From: Empedobacter brevis_A
GTDB taxonomy: Bacteria > Bacteroidota > Bacteroidia > Flavobacteriales > Weeksellaceae
Reading direction: 5' to 3'
DNA length: 64,000 nucleotides
Assembly (NCBI RefSeq): GCF_965118635.1
Contig: NZ_CBCPHV010000006.1
Location: forward strand, 124,001-188,000
In this document: positions 52,499-61,051 of the stretch, piece after piece
Numbering within the stretch: position 1 is the first letter of the stretch
Layout: each line of letters starts with the position of its first letter
Program-made: the position numbers and the translations under genes
The notes under the pieces: generated by a model
Database searches by the model: none
Seen by the model: the letters and a program-made list of their open reading frames with translations, nothing else
What the model was told of the DNA's origin: nothing

Positions 52499-54031
52499 AT
52501 GACGCAAGGAATTATTATTTTAGATTTTGGCTCGCAATACAATCAGTTAATTGCTCGCCGAATTCGAGAATTTGGAGTTTATACTGAAATTATTCCCTAC
52601 AACACTTCGATCGAAGAAATCAAAAAACACAATCCAAAAGGAATTATTTTATCAGGAGGTCCATCTTCAGTTTTTGGAGATGAAGCAGCTTTGGTAGAAA
52701 AAGAATTATTCGAAATAGGAGTTCCTGTTTTAGGAATTTGTTATGGAATGCAATTGATTTCTCATTTATTGGGAGGTGAAGTAAAAAAAGGAGAAAAAGG
52801 AGAATACGGAAAATCAGAATTAACAGTTTTAGCACAAAATAGTTTATTTGAAGGTGTTCCAGAGAAATCGACAGTTTGGATGAGTCACTTCGACGAAGTG
52901 ATGACCGTACCAAACGGATTTACTATTTCAGGAAAATCTAATATTGATATTGCGGCAATCGCAAATGAAGATAAAAAGATTTTTGCTGTTCAATTTCATC
53001 CTGAAGTTACGCATTCAGAATTTGGATCAACAATGTTAGAAAACTTTGTTTTCGGTATTTGTAAAGCTGAAAAGAATTGGGTTTTAAAAGACTTTATCGA
53101 AACTGAAATTGCTCGTATCAAGGAAGTTGTTGGAGATAAAAAAGTAATTTTAGGACTTTCTGGAGGAGTTGATTCTTCTGTTGCTGCAGTTTTAATTCAT
53201 CGTGCCATTGGAGATCAATTAACATGTATTTTTGTTGATACTGGTTTATTGAGAAAAGATGAAGGGAAAAAAGTAATGGAAAATTACGGAAAACACTTCA
53301 ATATGAACATCAAAATGGTTGATGCTTCAGAACGTTTCTTAACAAACTTGAAAGGAATTGACGAACCAGAAGCAAAACGTAAATCTATCGGAAAAGATTT
53401 CGTTGCTGTTTTTGATGAAGAATCAAACAAATTTGAAGATGCAGCTTTCTTAGCGCAAGGAACTATTTATCCAGATGTGATTGAATCTCAATCTGTAAAA
53501 GGACCTTCTTCAACAATAAAATCTCATCACAATGTTGGTGGATTGCCAGAAGATATGAAACTTCAATTATTAGAACCTTTACGTGAATTATTCAAAGATG
53601 AGGTTCGTAAAGTTGGAGTAGAATTAGGAATTCCGCGCGAATTAGTTTACCGCCATCCTTTCCCAGGACCAGGTTTAGGAATTCGTGTTTTAGGAGAAGT
53701 AGACAAAGAAAAAGTACGTATTTTACAAGAAGCAGATCAAATTTTTATTGACGAGCTTTATGCGCACAATTTATACGACGAAGTTTCTCAAGCTTTCGTA
53801 GTTTTATTACCAGTGAAATCTGTTGGAGTTATGGGAGATGAACGTACTTACGAATATACAGCAGTTGTTCGTTCTGCCAATACAATTGATTTTATGACAG
53901 CAACTTGGTCTAAATTACCTTATGAATTCTTAGAATTAGTTTCGAATAGAATTATCAATGAGGTGAAAGGAATTAACCGTGTAGCTTACGATATCAGTTC
54001 AAAACCACCTGCAACTATTGAGTGGGAATAA
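52499..54031 (+). CDS. guaA: GMP synthase (glutamine-hydrolysing)
   Basis: Converts XMP to GMP using ATP and glutamine; 510 residues. The class I amidotransferase domain has Cys81 in LGICYGMQL and the His/Glu pair in VQFHPEVTHSEFG. The ATP pyrophosphatase loop is LGLSGGVDSSVAAV. The C-terminal dimerisation domain ends with the invariant PPATIEWE. Full length. It is followed by xpt, also in purine metabolism, after a terminator hairpin, so the two may be only partly cotranscribed. Confidence 0.97.
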   Translation: MTQGIIILDFGSQYNQLIARRIREFGVYTEIIPYNTSIEEIKKHNPKGIILSGGPSSVFGDEAALVEKELFEIGVPVLGICYGMQLISHLLGGEVKKGEKGEYGKSELTVLAQNSLFEGVPEKSTVWMSHFDEVMTVPNGFTISGKSNIDIAAIANEDKKIFAVQFHPEVTHSEFGSTMLENFVFGICKAEKNWVLKDFIETEIARIKEVVGDKKVILGLSGGVDSSVAAVLIHRAIGDQLTCIFVDTGLLRKDEGKKVMENYGKHFNMNIKMVDASERFLTNLKGIDEPEAKRKSIGKDFVAVFDEESNKFEDAAFLAQGTIYPDVIESQSVKGPSSTIKSHHNVGGLPEDMKLQLLEPLRELFKDEVRKVGVELGIPRELVYRHPFPGPGLGIRVLGEVDKEKVRILQEADQIFIDELYAHNLYDEVSQAFVVLLPVKSVGVMGDERTYEYTAVVRSANTIDFMTATWSKLPYEFLELVSNRIINEVKGINRVAYDISSKPPATIEWE

Positions 54032-54048
54032 TTTGAAAAAAATATATT

Positions 54049-54077
54049 AAAGCCAGCGAATGTGCTGGCTTTTTTTC
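54049..54077 (+). terminator. Terminator after guaA
   Basis: Stem AAAGCCAGC (54049-54057) with GCTGGCTTT (54064-54072), T-run. Confidence 0.82.
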
Positions 54078-54103
54078 TATGTAAACTTTAAAAAATTAAA
54101 TTA

Positions 54104-54673
54104 ATGGAACTTTTAAAAGAAAGAATTTTGAAGGATGGAAAAAGTTTCGATGGCGGAATTTTAAAAGTTGATAGTTTTATCAACCACCAAATGGATCCTG
54201 TTCTGATGAAAGCAATTGCATCTGAATTTGTACAAAGATTTTCAGATTTAAAAATAAATAAAATCATCACAATCGAAGCTAGCGGTATCGCTCCAGCAAT
54301 TATGGTAGGATTAGAATTAAATCTTCCAGTCGTTTTCGTGAAGAAAGCGAAGCCAAAAACAATGGCAGATTTCTATACTTCACAAGTTTATTCTTATACC
54401 AAAGACAGAACTTATGATGTTTGTGTAAGTAGCCAATTTTTAAATGAAGATGACAATGTTATTTTTATTGATGATTTCTTGGCAAACGGAAATGCTGCAT
54501 TAGGTGTCGAAGATTTAATAAAACAGGCAGGAGCAAATCTTTTGGGAATGGGATTCATTATCGAAAAATCTTTTCAGGAAGGTCGTCAAAGATTGTTGAA
54601 TGAAAATATTAGAGTTGAATCTTTGGTTAGAATAGCATCTTTAGGAGATAATTCAATCAATTTCACTGAATAA
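54104..54673 (+). CDS. xpt: Xanthine phosphoribosyltransferase
   Basis: Salvages xanthine to XMP with PRPP; 189 residues, normal length. The N-terminal MELLKERILKDGKSFDGGILKVD and the hypoxanthine/xanthine site ITIEASGIAPAIM are typical of Xpt, and the PRPP loop is VIFIDDFLANGNAALG. It supplies the substrate of GuaA encoded just upstream, so the pair forms a short xanthine-to-GMP route. There is no purine riboswitch of the firmicute xpt type in front of it. Confidence 0.95.
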   Translation: MELLKERILKDGKSFDGGILKVDSFINHQMDPVLMKAIASEFVQRFSDLKINKIITIEASGIAPAIMVGLELNLPVVFVKKAKPKTMADFYTSQVYSYTKDRTYDVCVSSQFLNEDDNVIFIDDFLANGNAALGVEDLIKQAGANLLGMGFIIEKSFQEGRQRLLNENIRVESLVRIASLGDNSINFTE

Positions 54674-54691
54674 TACATAATCTATAAAAGT

Positions 54692-54725
54692 AAAAAAGAA
54701 GCCAAATTATTTTGGCTTTCTTTTT
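54692..54725 (+). terminator. Terminator after xpt
   Basis: Stem AAGCCAAA with TTTGGCTT, extended by AAAAAG/CTTTTT with one bulge, and a T-run. Confidence 0.72.
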
Positions 54726-54753
54726 GCTTAAAAACAACAAAAACTCAACTATA

Positions 54754-55926
54754 ATGAAAATAAAATTACTTGTTTTTACTCTTTCTCTACTTTTCCTTAC
54801 AAATTGTAATTCCTATAAATCAGCAAGCACCGCTTTGATTTCTGGAAACTTTCAACAAGCATTTGAGCAATCTACGCAAGCTTATTTCAAAAATCCGTCA
54901 GAAAAAAATGGAATAAAATATGTTCCTTTAATTTTTGAAGCTTATCAAAAAGGACAGCAAGCAGACGAAAATAGATTAAAAGAAATAGAATTACTTACAA
55001 ATTCTTCTAAATACGAGGAAGCTTATCAAATAATTTCTCGATTACAACAAAGACAGAAAACTATTTCTGGAATTAATGGAAGAATGATTAATGGAAAAAA
55101 TTATAATTTTAAGATTAAAGATTATTCTTCTGCTTATAAAACGATTCAAGAGAAATACGCTCAGTTTTTGTATGATGACGGAAAATCATTTCTTGATCAA
55201 GGAGGGAAGTTGAATGCACAAACAGCTTATCAAAAATTTGAATTGTTAGAAACAGTTTATTCAAATTTCAAGGATACAAGAAGTTTAATGAGTAGCGCAC
55301 GAAGCAAAGGAATGTATAAAGTTTTAGTACAATTGATAAATGAAACTGAAGTTGTTATTCCAAAAATGTTAGAAAGAGATTTATTAGATTTTAATTCATA
55401 TGGATTGGATTCTAGATGGACAGAATTTTATACAGGAAAACTAAATAGCTCTTATGATTATGTGATTCAACTAAGTTTTGAAACAATAAATGTTTCACCT
55501 GAAAGAGAAAAAATTGAAGTTCATAATTTTGAAAAAACAATTGTAGACGGAAAAGAAGAGTTGGTACAAGATGGAAAAGTTGTAAAAGATAAAGATGGAA
55601 AAACAGTAATGGTCGATCGTAATATTATTGTAAAAAGTCGTTTCGAAGAATTTAAACGAATCAAAGAAGCTGCAATCACTGCCAGATATTATTTAATAGA
55701 TAATCAAAGAGAACAACAAATGGAATCTAAAACTTTAGTAAGCCAATTTATCTTTACAGATTTTTATGGAAATTATAAAGGCGATCGCCGTTCATTGGAT
55801 CGAGATTATTTGAATATGTTAGATAGAAGACCTGTCCCTTTTCCTTCAAATGAACAAATGATTTTTGATTGTGGACAAGATTTGAAACGTAAATTTAAGA
55901 ATGAAATCATTCGTATGAAGATTTAA
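54754..55926 (+). CDS. Uncharacterised lipoprotein, helical repeat type
   Basis: A protein of 390 residues with a lipobox (LLFLTNCNS, Cys18). The N-terminal half is helical, resembling tetratricopeptide repeats (STALISGNFQQAFEQSTQAY, then EEAYQIISRLQQRQ and KLNAQTAYQKFELLE). The second half contains strands and a charged segment (VDGKEELVQDGKVVKDKDGK), and ends in CGQDLKRKFKNEIIRMKI. No family recognised. The start at 54754 is chosen because an upstream TTG start at 54712 lies inside the xpt terminator. It is probably periplasmic. Confidence 0.8.
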   Translation: MKIKLLVFTLSLLFLTNCNSYKSASTALISGNFQQAFEQSTQAYFKNPSEKNGIKYVPLIFEAYQKGQQADENRLKEIELLTNSSKYEEAYQIISRLQQRQKTISGINGRMINGKNYNFKIKDYSSAYKTIQEKYAQFLYDDGKSFLDQGGKLNAQTAYQKFELLETVYSNFKDTRSLMSSARSKGMYKVLVQLINETEVVIPKMLERDLLDFNSYGLDSRWTEFYTGKLNSSYDYVIQLSFETINVSPEREKIEVHNFEKTIVDGKEELVQDGKVVKDKDGKTVMVDRNIIVKSRFEEFKRIKEAAITARYYLIDNQREQQMESKTLVSQFIFTDFYGNYKGDRRSLDRDYLNMLDRRPVPFPSNEQMIFDCGQDLKRKFKNEIIRMKI

Positions 55927-56023
55927 TAAAAAAAATGTAAAAAATTTAATTGTTTTTTAAAATTCATTTTCAATATCTTATCCTAGTAAACGTCTGTTTT
56001 AGCTAAAAACTTGTAAAATTAGT

Positions 56024-56054
56024 TTTGGAGAATAAAAAAACCTTTCTATATTTG
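56024..56054 (+). promoter_or_regulatory. Consensus Bacteroidota promoter of the tRNA-Gln genes
   Basis: TTTG at 56024-56027, a 19-base spacer, then TATATTTG at 56047-56054: an exact match to the TTTG-N19-TAnnTTTG consensus. The first tRNA begins 17 bases further on. Confidence 0.8.
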
Positions 56055-56071
56055 CACAGCAATTAAGACAT

Positions 56072-56142
56072 AGACCCATGGTGTAACGGTAGCACATCGG
56101 TTTTTGGTGCCGCTAGTTGGGGTTCGAATCCCTGTGGGTCTA
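56072..56142 (+). tRNA. tRNA-Gln (anticodon TTG), copy 1
   Basis: A 71-base cloverleaf: acceptor AGACCCA/TGGGTCT, T8-G9, D stem GTGT/GCAC with a 7-base loop, anticodon loop TTTTGGT with TTG at positions 34-36, a 4-base variable loop, and T loop TTCGAAT. The first anticodon-stem pair (27-43) is T opposite C; the other four pair. Discriminator base A; CCA is not encoded. Confidence 0.95.
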
Positions 56143-56152
56143 CAAAAGTCTT

Positions 56153-56185
56153 ATGCCTCGATAAGCAATTGTTGAGGCATTTTTA
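56153..56185 (+). terminator. Terminator-like hairpin between the two tRNA-Gln genes
   Basis: ATGCCTC (56153-56159) pairs with GAGGCAT (56174-56180), followed by TTTTT. Confidence 0.6.
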
Positions 56186-56234
56186 TCTAACTTAGTTAAG
56201 TAAAATAATTGTAAAAATTGAAATAAAATTAAAC

Positions 56235-56305
56235 AGACCCATGGTGTAACGGTAGCACATCGGTTTTTGGTGCCGCTAGTTGGGGTTCGAATCCCTGTGG
56301 GTCTA
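56235..56305 (+). tRNA. tRNA-Gln (anticodon TTG), copy 2
   Basis: Identical over all 71 bases to copy 1, including the 27-43 mismatch. It begins 92 bases after copy 1 and lies behind a terminator-like hairpin. No clear -7 element precedes it, so expression may depend on readthrough from the copy 1 promoter. Confidence 0.95.
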
Positions 56306-56313
56306 CATATTTT

Positions 56314-56346
56314 AAGCTTCAATATTATATTGGAGCTTTTTTTTTT
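56314..56346 (+). terminator. Terminator after tRNA-Gln copy 2
   Basis: AAGCTTCAATA with TATTGGAGCTT (one G-U type change), TTA loop and a run of ten T. Confidence 0.75.
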
Positions 56347-56386
56347 ACCATATATTTTTTTATATTTATAGGAATTGATTTATTAA

Positions 56387-56929
56387 ATGACATTAGAAGA
56401 TATTATTTTAGAAGCTAAAAAAGGGAAACGAAACGCTCAAAATGCAGTGATAGAGGTTTTGTGGAACAAAGTTCATCATTATGTATTTTCTAAAATCAAA
56501 AACGAAGAAGAAGCCGAAGATATCGCTATTGAAACATTCACAAAGGTTTTTACAAAATTGAAATTATACAACGAAGATTTTGATTTTACAACTTGGGTGA
56601 TTTCTATTGCGCATAATACAATGATAGATCATATCAGAAAATCTCAAAAACTCAATATTTCTCTTGATGATGAAACAAAATTTCTTGAAATTTTAGAAGA
56701 TCACCCTTCTCCAGAAGAATATCTAATTTTAAAACAAGATAATGATAAGCTAATAAAAGCAATTGCTAAATTGAGACAGCCTTATCAAAAAATTATCGAA
56801 TTGAGATTTATTGAAGACAAAACTTATAAAGAGATTGCTGAGGAACTAAATTTGTCTTTACCAAATGTTAAAGTTCGACTTTTAAGAGCTAAACAATTGT
56901 TAACAGAGGTGATGCAAAATAATATTTAG
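56387..56929 (+). CDS. ECF-type RNA polymerase sigma factor
   Basis: A protein of 180 residues with the region 2 and region 4 layout of extracytoplasmic-function sigma factors. Region 2 shows NEEEAEDIAIETFTKVF and FTTWVISIAHNTMIDHIRK; region 4 shows LRQPYQKIIELRFIEDKTYKEIAEEL and PNVKVRLLRAKQLL. It directs polymerase to a special promoter set, often under stress. No anti-sigma gene follows; instead an NlpC/P60 hydrolase (42 bases on) and an Omp85-like gene follow on the same strand, so these may be its targets. Confidence 0.93.
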   Translation: MTLEDIILEAKKGKRNAQNAVIEVLWNKVHHYVFSKIKNEEEAEDIAIETFTKVFTKLKLYNEDFDFTTWVISIAHNTMIDHIRKSQKLNISLDDETKFLEILEDHPSPEEYLILKQDNDKLIKAIAKLRQPYQKIIELRFIEDKTYKEIAEELNLSLPNVKVRLLRAKQLLTEVMQNNI

Positions 56930-56971
56930 TAAATTTATTCGTTGGATAACTAAGAATAAACCTAAACAACA

Positions 56972-57520
56972 ATGAAGAAGCTTATATATCTTACAACAAT
57001 TATTATCACAAGTTTCATTTTGACGTCATGTGGAAGTAGTAAAGTAACTTCTTATAAGAAAACGGATTCTAAAAAAGTTTACACTTCTTCAAAATCTACA
57101 GAAGTTTATCGTTCTAAAAATACTGATGTTAGTGCTCCTCGTGATGTAAATAAAATCCTTAAAACTGCAAAATCTTATATAGGAACGCCATATAAGTATG
57201 GAGGAACTACCAATAAAGGCTTTGATTGTTCTGGATTGGTTTACGTAAGTTTTAAGGAATTGGATTTAGAATTGCCTCGTCGTTCTAGTGATCAAGCAGA
57301 ATATGGAAAAGAAATTAAGATTGAAAATGTTAAAATTGGAGATCTGATATTTTTTAATACTTCCGGTAATTCAATCTCTCATGTAGGTATTGTTGAAAAC
57401 ATAAATAACGATGGATCAATTACTTTTGTGCATTCATCAACTTCAAAAGGTGTAATAATTTCTTCGCTTGACGAAAATTATTGGAAAACTAGATTTGTAA
57501 AAGCCGTTAGACTTTTATAA
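56972..57520 (+). CDS. NlpC/P60 family cysteine peptidase, lipoprotein
   Basis: A protein of 182 residues with a lipobox (ILTSCGSS, Cys20). A Lys/Ser/Thr-rich linker leads to the NlpC/P60 domain from about residue 60. The catalytic triad is Cys86 (NKGFDCSGLVY), His137 (SISHVGIVE) and a third polar residue at His154 (TFVHSS). It should cut peptide stems of peptidoglycan in the periplasm, probably at the gamma-D-Glu-diaminopimelate bond. It lies between an ECF sigma gene and an Omp85-like gene, 8 bases before the latter. Confidence 0.92.
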   Translation: MKKLIYLTTIIITSFILTSCGSSKVTSYKKTDSKKVYTSSKSTEVYRSKNTDVSAPRDVNKILKTAKSYIGTPYKYGGTTNKGFDCSGLVYVSFKELDLELPRRSSDQAEYGKEIKIENVKIGDLIFFNTSGNSISHVGIVENINNDGSITFVHSSTSKGVIISSLDENYWKTRFVKAVRLL

Positions 57521-57528
57521 CTTGACTT

Positions 57529-59355
57529 GTGCTTAATAAAAAATACATACTGTTACTTTTTTTTGGATTACTATTTTTTAGTTTATCTATTATTGTTAAT
57601 GCTCAAGAAGATAGTATCAAGATTGATACAATTAAAATTGAGAATAAAAATCATTCTAAATTTCGAAAATTTTATCAAAAATTATTATTTAAGAAAAAAC
57701 CTACGAGTTTTCCTATTGAGCCTAATAATAGTGTCGGTGATGGAAAATATCAAGGTAAAATAATTCGAAACATTTATTATAATACACAAGATCCTTTTGG
57801 GTATTCTTTAAAAGATTCAACAAGAAGACCTACAAAGTGGGTGGAAAGAGCTGGAAATACATTGCACACAAAATCTAAAAAATTTGTGTTGAGACAAAAT
57901 ATGCTTTTAAAGCCAGGCGATAGATATGATTCTATAAAAGCAGCAGAATCCGAGCGTTTAATTCGTACCAATCGCTCTATTCGTCGTGTAGAAATAAAGG
58001 AAGAGGAGGTAGGAAATGATTCGGTTGATTTATACGTGAATTCCATTGATTCTTGGAGTATGTTTGTTACAGGTTCAATTTCGAGCTCTAAAGCAGGAAT
58101 TCGAATTCGTGAACGAAATTTTTTAGGTTTAGGACATGTGTTTGATAATCGTTATCGGCATAATTACAAAACAGGAAATTCCTTGTATCAATTCAATTAC
58201 ACTGTTCCTAATATAGCCCAAACTCGAATTATGGGTAATGTGCGTTATTTCAAAAATGAGGATAATCATTATACAAAATCAATCAGTTTTGTTAGACCTT
58301 TTTATTCGCCATTGGCTCATTATGCAGGAGGAGTTTCGGTTGGACAAGTCTATTTTAGAGATTCGTTAGATTTTGAGAAACCTATTTTAGTTGACAATTC
58401 TTTTAAATATAATTTCCAAGATTATTGGTTAGCAAGAGCATTTAGAATAGATAATGGACATTCTGAAAATATTACAAATTTCATTGTTTCAGGACGATTT
58501 TACGATCGTTCTTATCTCGAAGCTCCAACAAGAGAAAATGATCCTGTCAATTTCTTTTCTGATCAACGAAACTATTTAGTAGGAATAGGAATTTCATCAA
58601 GACGATATATCAAAACAAAATATATTTTTAATTATGATATTGATGAAGATATTGCGATTGGAAAATCGTTCGGATTAATAGGAGGAGTTCAAAATATTCG
58701 TAAAACTGATCGTTATTATCTCGGCGCAAAAGCTTCTGCTGGAGGTTTTCTAAATACTGGTTTTTGGGGATTTGGAATAGAGTTTGGAGGATTTTTTAAT
58801 AAAAGTAAATACGAGCAAAAAACGTTATCTGTTGATTTACAGTATATGGCTAAATTGATTAGTTGGGGAAGATGGAAATTCAGAAATTTTATGAAAACCA
58901 ATTATCTTTTAGGACACAATCGTTTAGATTCTCCAGCGGATCAACTCTCTCTTCATGAACATGATTATTTAGGAATGGCTGGTTTTAAATCGGAAAGAGA
59001 ATTAACTGGTCAGCAAAAATTAATGTTCGAATATCAGTTACAATCTTATACGCCTTATGAGTTTTTAGGATTTCGTATTTCGCCATTTTTCAATGCTATG
59101 GTAGCAGCAATTGGAGATAATAAAAAATTTATACTGAATGATAATCCAATTTATTCACGTTTTAGCTTAGGCGTAATGTTGACAAATGATTATTTCGTCT
59201 TCAATAATATTCGTTTTTCATTGTCTTATTATCCGTCAATTCCAGGACAAGGAAATAATTTAATTAAAACAAATTTACTTGACAATAGAGATTATCAATT
59301 AATGGATTTCGACTTCTCAAAACCAAATTATATTCGTTGGAATAGGTGGGATTAA
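57529..59355 (+). CDS. Omp85/BamA-like outer-membrane barrel protein, GTG start
   Basis: A protein of 608 residues. It opens with a signal-peptide-like segment ending IVNAQED, and the only start preceding it is GTG at 57529; a stop codon lies two codons upstream. A POTRA-like region (about 75-180: KFVLRQNMLLKPGDRYDSIKAAESERLIR with a following beta strand) leads to a barrel with ERNFLGLGH (195-203), the signature of the first Omp85 strand. The barrel ends in a Trp-rich IRWNRWD. With one POTRA it differs from BamA (five) and TamA (three). The substrate is unknown; export or assembly of an envelope component is an inference. Confidence 0.8.
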   Translation: MLNKKYILLLFFGLLFFSLSIIVNAQEDSIKIDTIKIENKNHSKFRKFYQKLLFKKKPTSFPIEPNNSVGDGKYQGKIIRNIYYNTQDPFGYSLKDSTRRPTKWVERAGNTLHTKSKKFVLRQNMLLKPGDRYDSIKAAESERLIRTNRSIRRVEIKEEEVGNDSVDLYVNSIDSWSMFVTGSISSSKAGIRIRERNFLGLGHVFDNRYRHNYKTGNSLYQFNYTVPNIAQTRIMGNVRYFKNEDNHYTKSISFVRPFYSPLAHYAGGVSVGQVYFRDSLDFEKPILVDNSFKYNFQDYWLARAFRIDNGHSENITNFIVSGRFYDRSYLEAPTRENDPVNFFSDQRNYLVGIGISSRRYIKTKYIFNYDIDEDIAIGKSFGLIGGVQNIRKTDRYYLGAKASAGGFLNTGFWGFGIEFGGFFNKSKYEQKTLSVDLQYMAKLISWGRWKFRNFMKTNYLLGHNRLDSPADQLSLHEHDYLGMAGFKSERELTGQQKLMFEYQLQSYTPYEFLGFRISPFFNAMVAAIGDNKKFILNDNPIYSRFSLGVMLTNDYFVFNNIRFSLSYYPSIPGQGNNLIKTNLLDNRDYQLMDFDFSKPNYIRWNRWD

Positions 59356-59360
59356 GACAT

Positions 59361-59394
59361 AAAAAAAACTTGAAGATATCTTCAAGTTTTTTTT
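59361..59394. terminator. Bidirectional terminator
   Basis: A 15-pair perfect stem (59361-59375 with 59380-59394), ATAT loop, between convergent genes. Confidence 0.88.
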
Positions 59395-59413
59395 ATATTT
59401 TGATTTATATTTT

Positions 59414-60598
59414 TTATTTCACTTGTCTCGAAACAATCCACGAAACTAAACTTCCTAATCCAAGAACAGTCACAACAACCGCAACAAAGTTTTCGACAGA
59501 AAAGATAAACGGAAACGGAACAGTTGGCGAAGCCATAACCAAACCAAAATTTATTTGCAATAAACCAATAACTGATGCGATTAACAAACCTGTAGCCATT
59601 GCAATAAATGTGATAATAAAACCTGTTTGAAAAAAGATGTTTCTAATATTTTTTCTTGATAATCCAAAACTATACATTGTTTGGATTTCTTTCTTTTTAT
59701 CTAATATCAAGATGATGATTGTTCCAGCCAAATTGAAACATGCAATGATAATGACTAACGTAAAAATAAGGTAACTAATTAGGTTTTCCATGTTCATAAC
59801 TTTCAAGAAAGCTGAATCTAAATCCTGTCTCGTTTCTATTTTATAATTAGAACCTAATGCTTTCTGAAGTTGACTTTTTACTTCATTAAATGATTTTTTA
59901 CCCGTTGTTTTTACTTCAATCGAATAGCATTGATTATCGTTTAATAATAATAATTCTTGAGCTAAACCTAAAGTGGTGAAAATATGTTTATCATATTGCT
60001 CATTCAAAATAAAAACACCAACGCTGTAAGCATCTTTACGAGTAAAAGCATCACTTTTTTGTTTTATTAATCCTGTTCCAGCTTTTGGCATCATCAAATC
60101 TGCTGGAGTTATAGGATCTATGTAAAGTTGTAAACGTTCAGCAATTCCATTTGAAACAATAAAATTATCATTTCGAGTAAAATCTAAATATTGACCACCA
60201 TAAACAACTGTATCTAAACGTGTAACATTGGTGAAATTTTGGTCAACACCTTTTAGATAAGCAATATCTTGCTTTCCTTTGTAATCGATGTAGACTTTTT
60301 CTTCGATGATTTTAGAAAAAGCTTTGACATCTTTTTGTTGCTTTAATTGATCTACAACAAAAGTCAAACTATCTAATACTTTTCCTTTCGAGGGAGAAAT
60401 TTTTATTTCAGGATTTACATTACTATAATACTTTAAATTCATTTTTTCTAAACCCGAAAAAACTGATAAAATAATAAACAAAGCTGCTGTCGCAACCAAA
60501 ATAGCGCCAACAGCAATCGATGTAATAATGTTTACAGCGTTTGTATTTGTTTTCGAAAAAATGTAGCGTTTCGCAATGTAAAGTGAAATGTTTCTCAT
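59414..60598 (-). CDS. LolE/LolC-like lipoprotein-releasing ABC permease
   Basis: An inner-membrane protein of 394 residues with four helices: one near residues 25-50, then a large periplasmic MacB-PCD-like domain (about 50-270), then three at the C-terminus. FtsX-like permease features are present (FNLAGTIIILILDKKKEIQTM coupling segment and GLSRKNIRNIFF). LolC/LolE work with the ATPase LolD to pull lipoproteins out of the inner membrane; here no ATPase gene is adjacent. Its start shares one base with the rbfA stop, so translation is coupled. Confidence 0.85.
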   Translation of the reverse strand: MRNISLYIAKRYIFSKTNTNAVNIITSIAVGAILVATAALFIILSVFSGLEKMNLKYYSNVNPEIKISPSKGKVLDSLTFVVDQLKQQKDVKAFSKIIEEKVYIDYKGKQDIAYLKGVDQNFTNVTRLDTVVYGGQYLDFTRNDNFIVSNGIAERLQLYIDPITPADLMMPKAGTGLIKQKSDAFTRKDAYSVGVFILNEQYDKHIFTTLGLAQELLLLNDNQCYSIEVKTTGKKSFNEVKSQLQKALGSNYKIETRQDLDSAFLKVMNMENLISYLIFTLVIIIACFNLAGTIIILILDKKKEIQTMYSFGLSRKNIRNIFFQTGFIITFIAMATGLLIASVIGLLQINFGLVMASPTVPFPFIFSVENFVAVVVTVLGLGSLVSWIVSRQVK

Positions 60599-60957
60599 TA
60601 TAAGATTGGATTATTTCCTTCTCCTCTTAACGCTTTGTCTATTTTATCCATTTCGTCTAAAGAATTGTCTAAAATGAAAATTAATTCTGGTGTAATACGC
60701 ATTTGTTTAGAAGCACTTTTTGATAAAATACCTCTAAATAATGGTGTATTAACTTTTATTTCTTTGAAAATTTCGTCTTTTTGTGTACTTGGAAAAATAC
60801 TTACATAGATTTTAGAAACGCTCAAATCTGGTGTTACTTTTACTTCTGTAACACTAATCAAATTTCCTGGGAATTCTTTTACAGCCCATTTTCTAAAAGC
60901 TTCTGCTAATTCTTCTTGAAATAATTTACTTACTTTTTGTTGTCTATTGCTATCCAA
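60598..60957 (-). CDS. rbfA: 30S ribosome-binding factor RbfA
   Basis: A cytosolic protein of 119 residues that helps mature 16S rRNA in the small subunit. The KH-type fold is visible: RQQKVSKLFQEELAEAFRKW, then VTEVKVTPDLSVSKIYVSIFP and KQMRITPELIFILDNSLDEM. The conserved A-S-K (Lys-Ala) kink is in SKSASKQMR. It overlaps the following LolE-like gene by one base. Confidence 0.94.
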   Translation of the reverse strand: MDSNRQQKVSKLFQEELAEAFRKWAVKEFPGNLISVTEVKVTPDLSVSKIYVSIFPSTQKDEIFKEIKVNTPLFRGILSKSASKQMRITPELIFILDNSLDEMDKIDKALRGEGNNPIL

Positions 60958-61038
60958 TTGTATTTATTTTTATGAGACTGTAAAATTACTGCATTTTTTC
61001 GTGATTAAAAACATTGATGAATTGAATTAAGTTCTTTG

Positions 61039-61046
61039 TAAATTTG
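61039..61046 (+). promoter_or_regulatory. -7 element of the truncated hemoglobin gene, adjacent to the start codon
   Basis: TAAATTTG with only five bases between it and the ATG at 61052. A TTG at 61014-61016 gives a spacer of 22 bases. Confidence 0.5.
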
Positions 61047-61051
61047 TTTTA

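Noticed and set aside
54712..54753. Upstream TTG start for the unknown lipoprotein
   Set aside because: It falls inside the xpt terminator hairpin and would place extra residues in front of a normal lipoprotein signal.
56153..56185. Attachment site or mobile element scar between the tRNA-Gln genes
   Set aside because: No integrase, no partial tRNA copy and no foreign gene; a terminator hairpin explains the inverted repeat.
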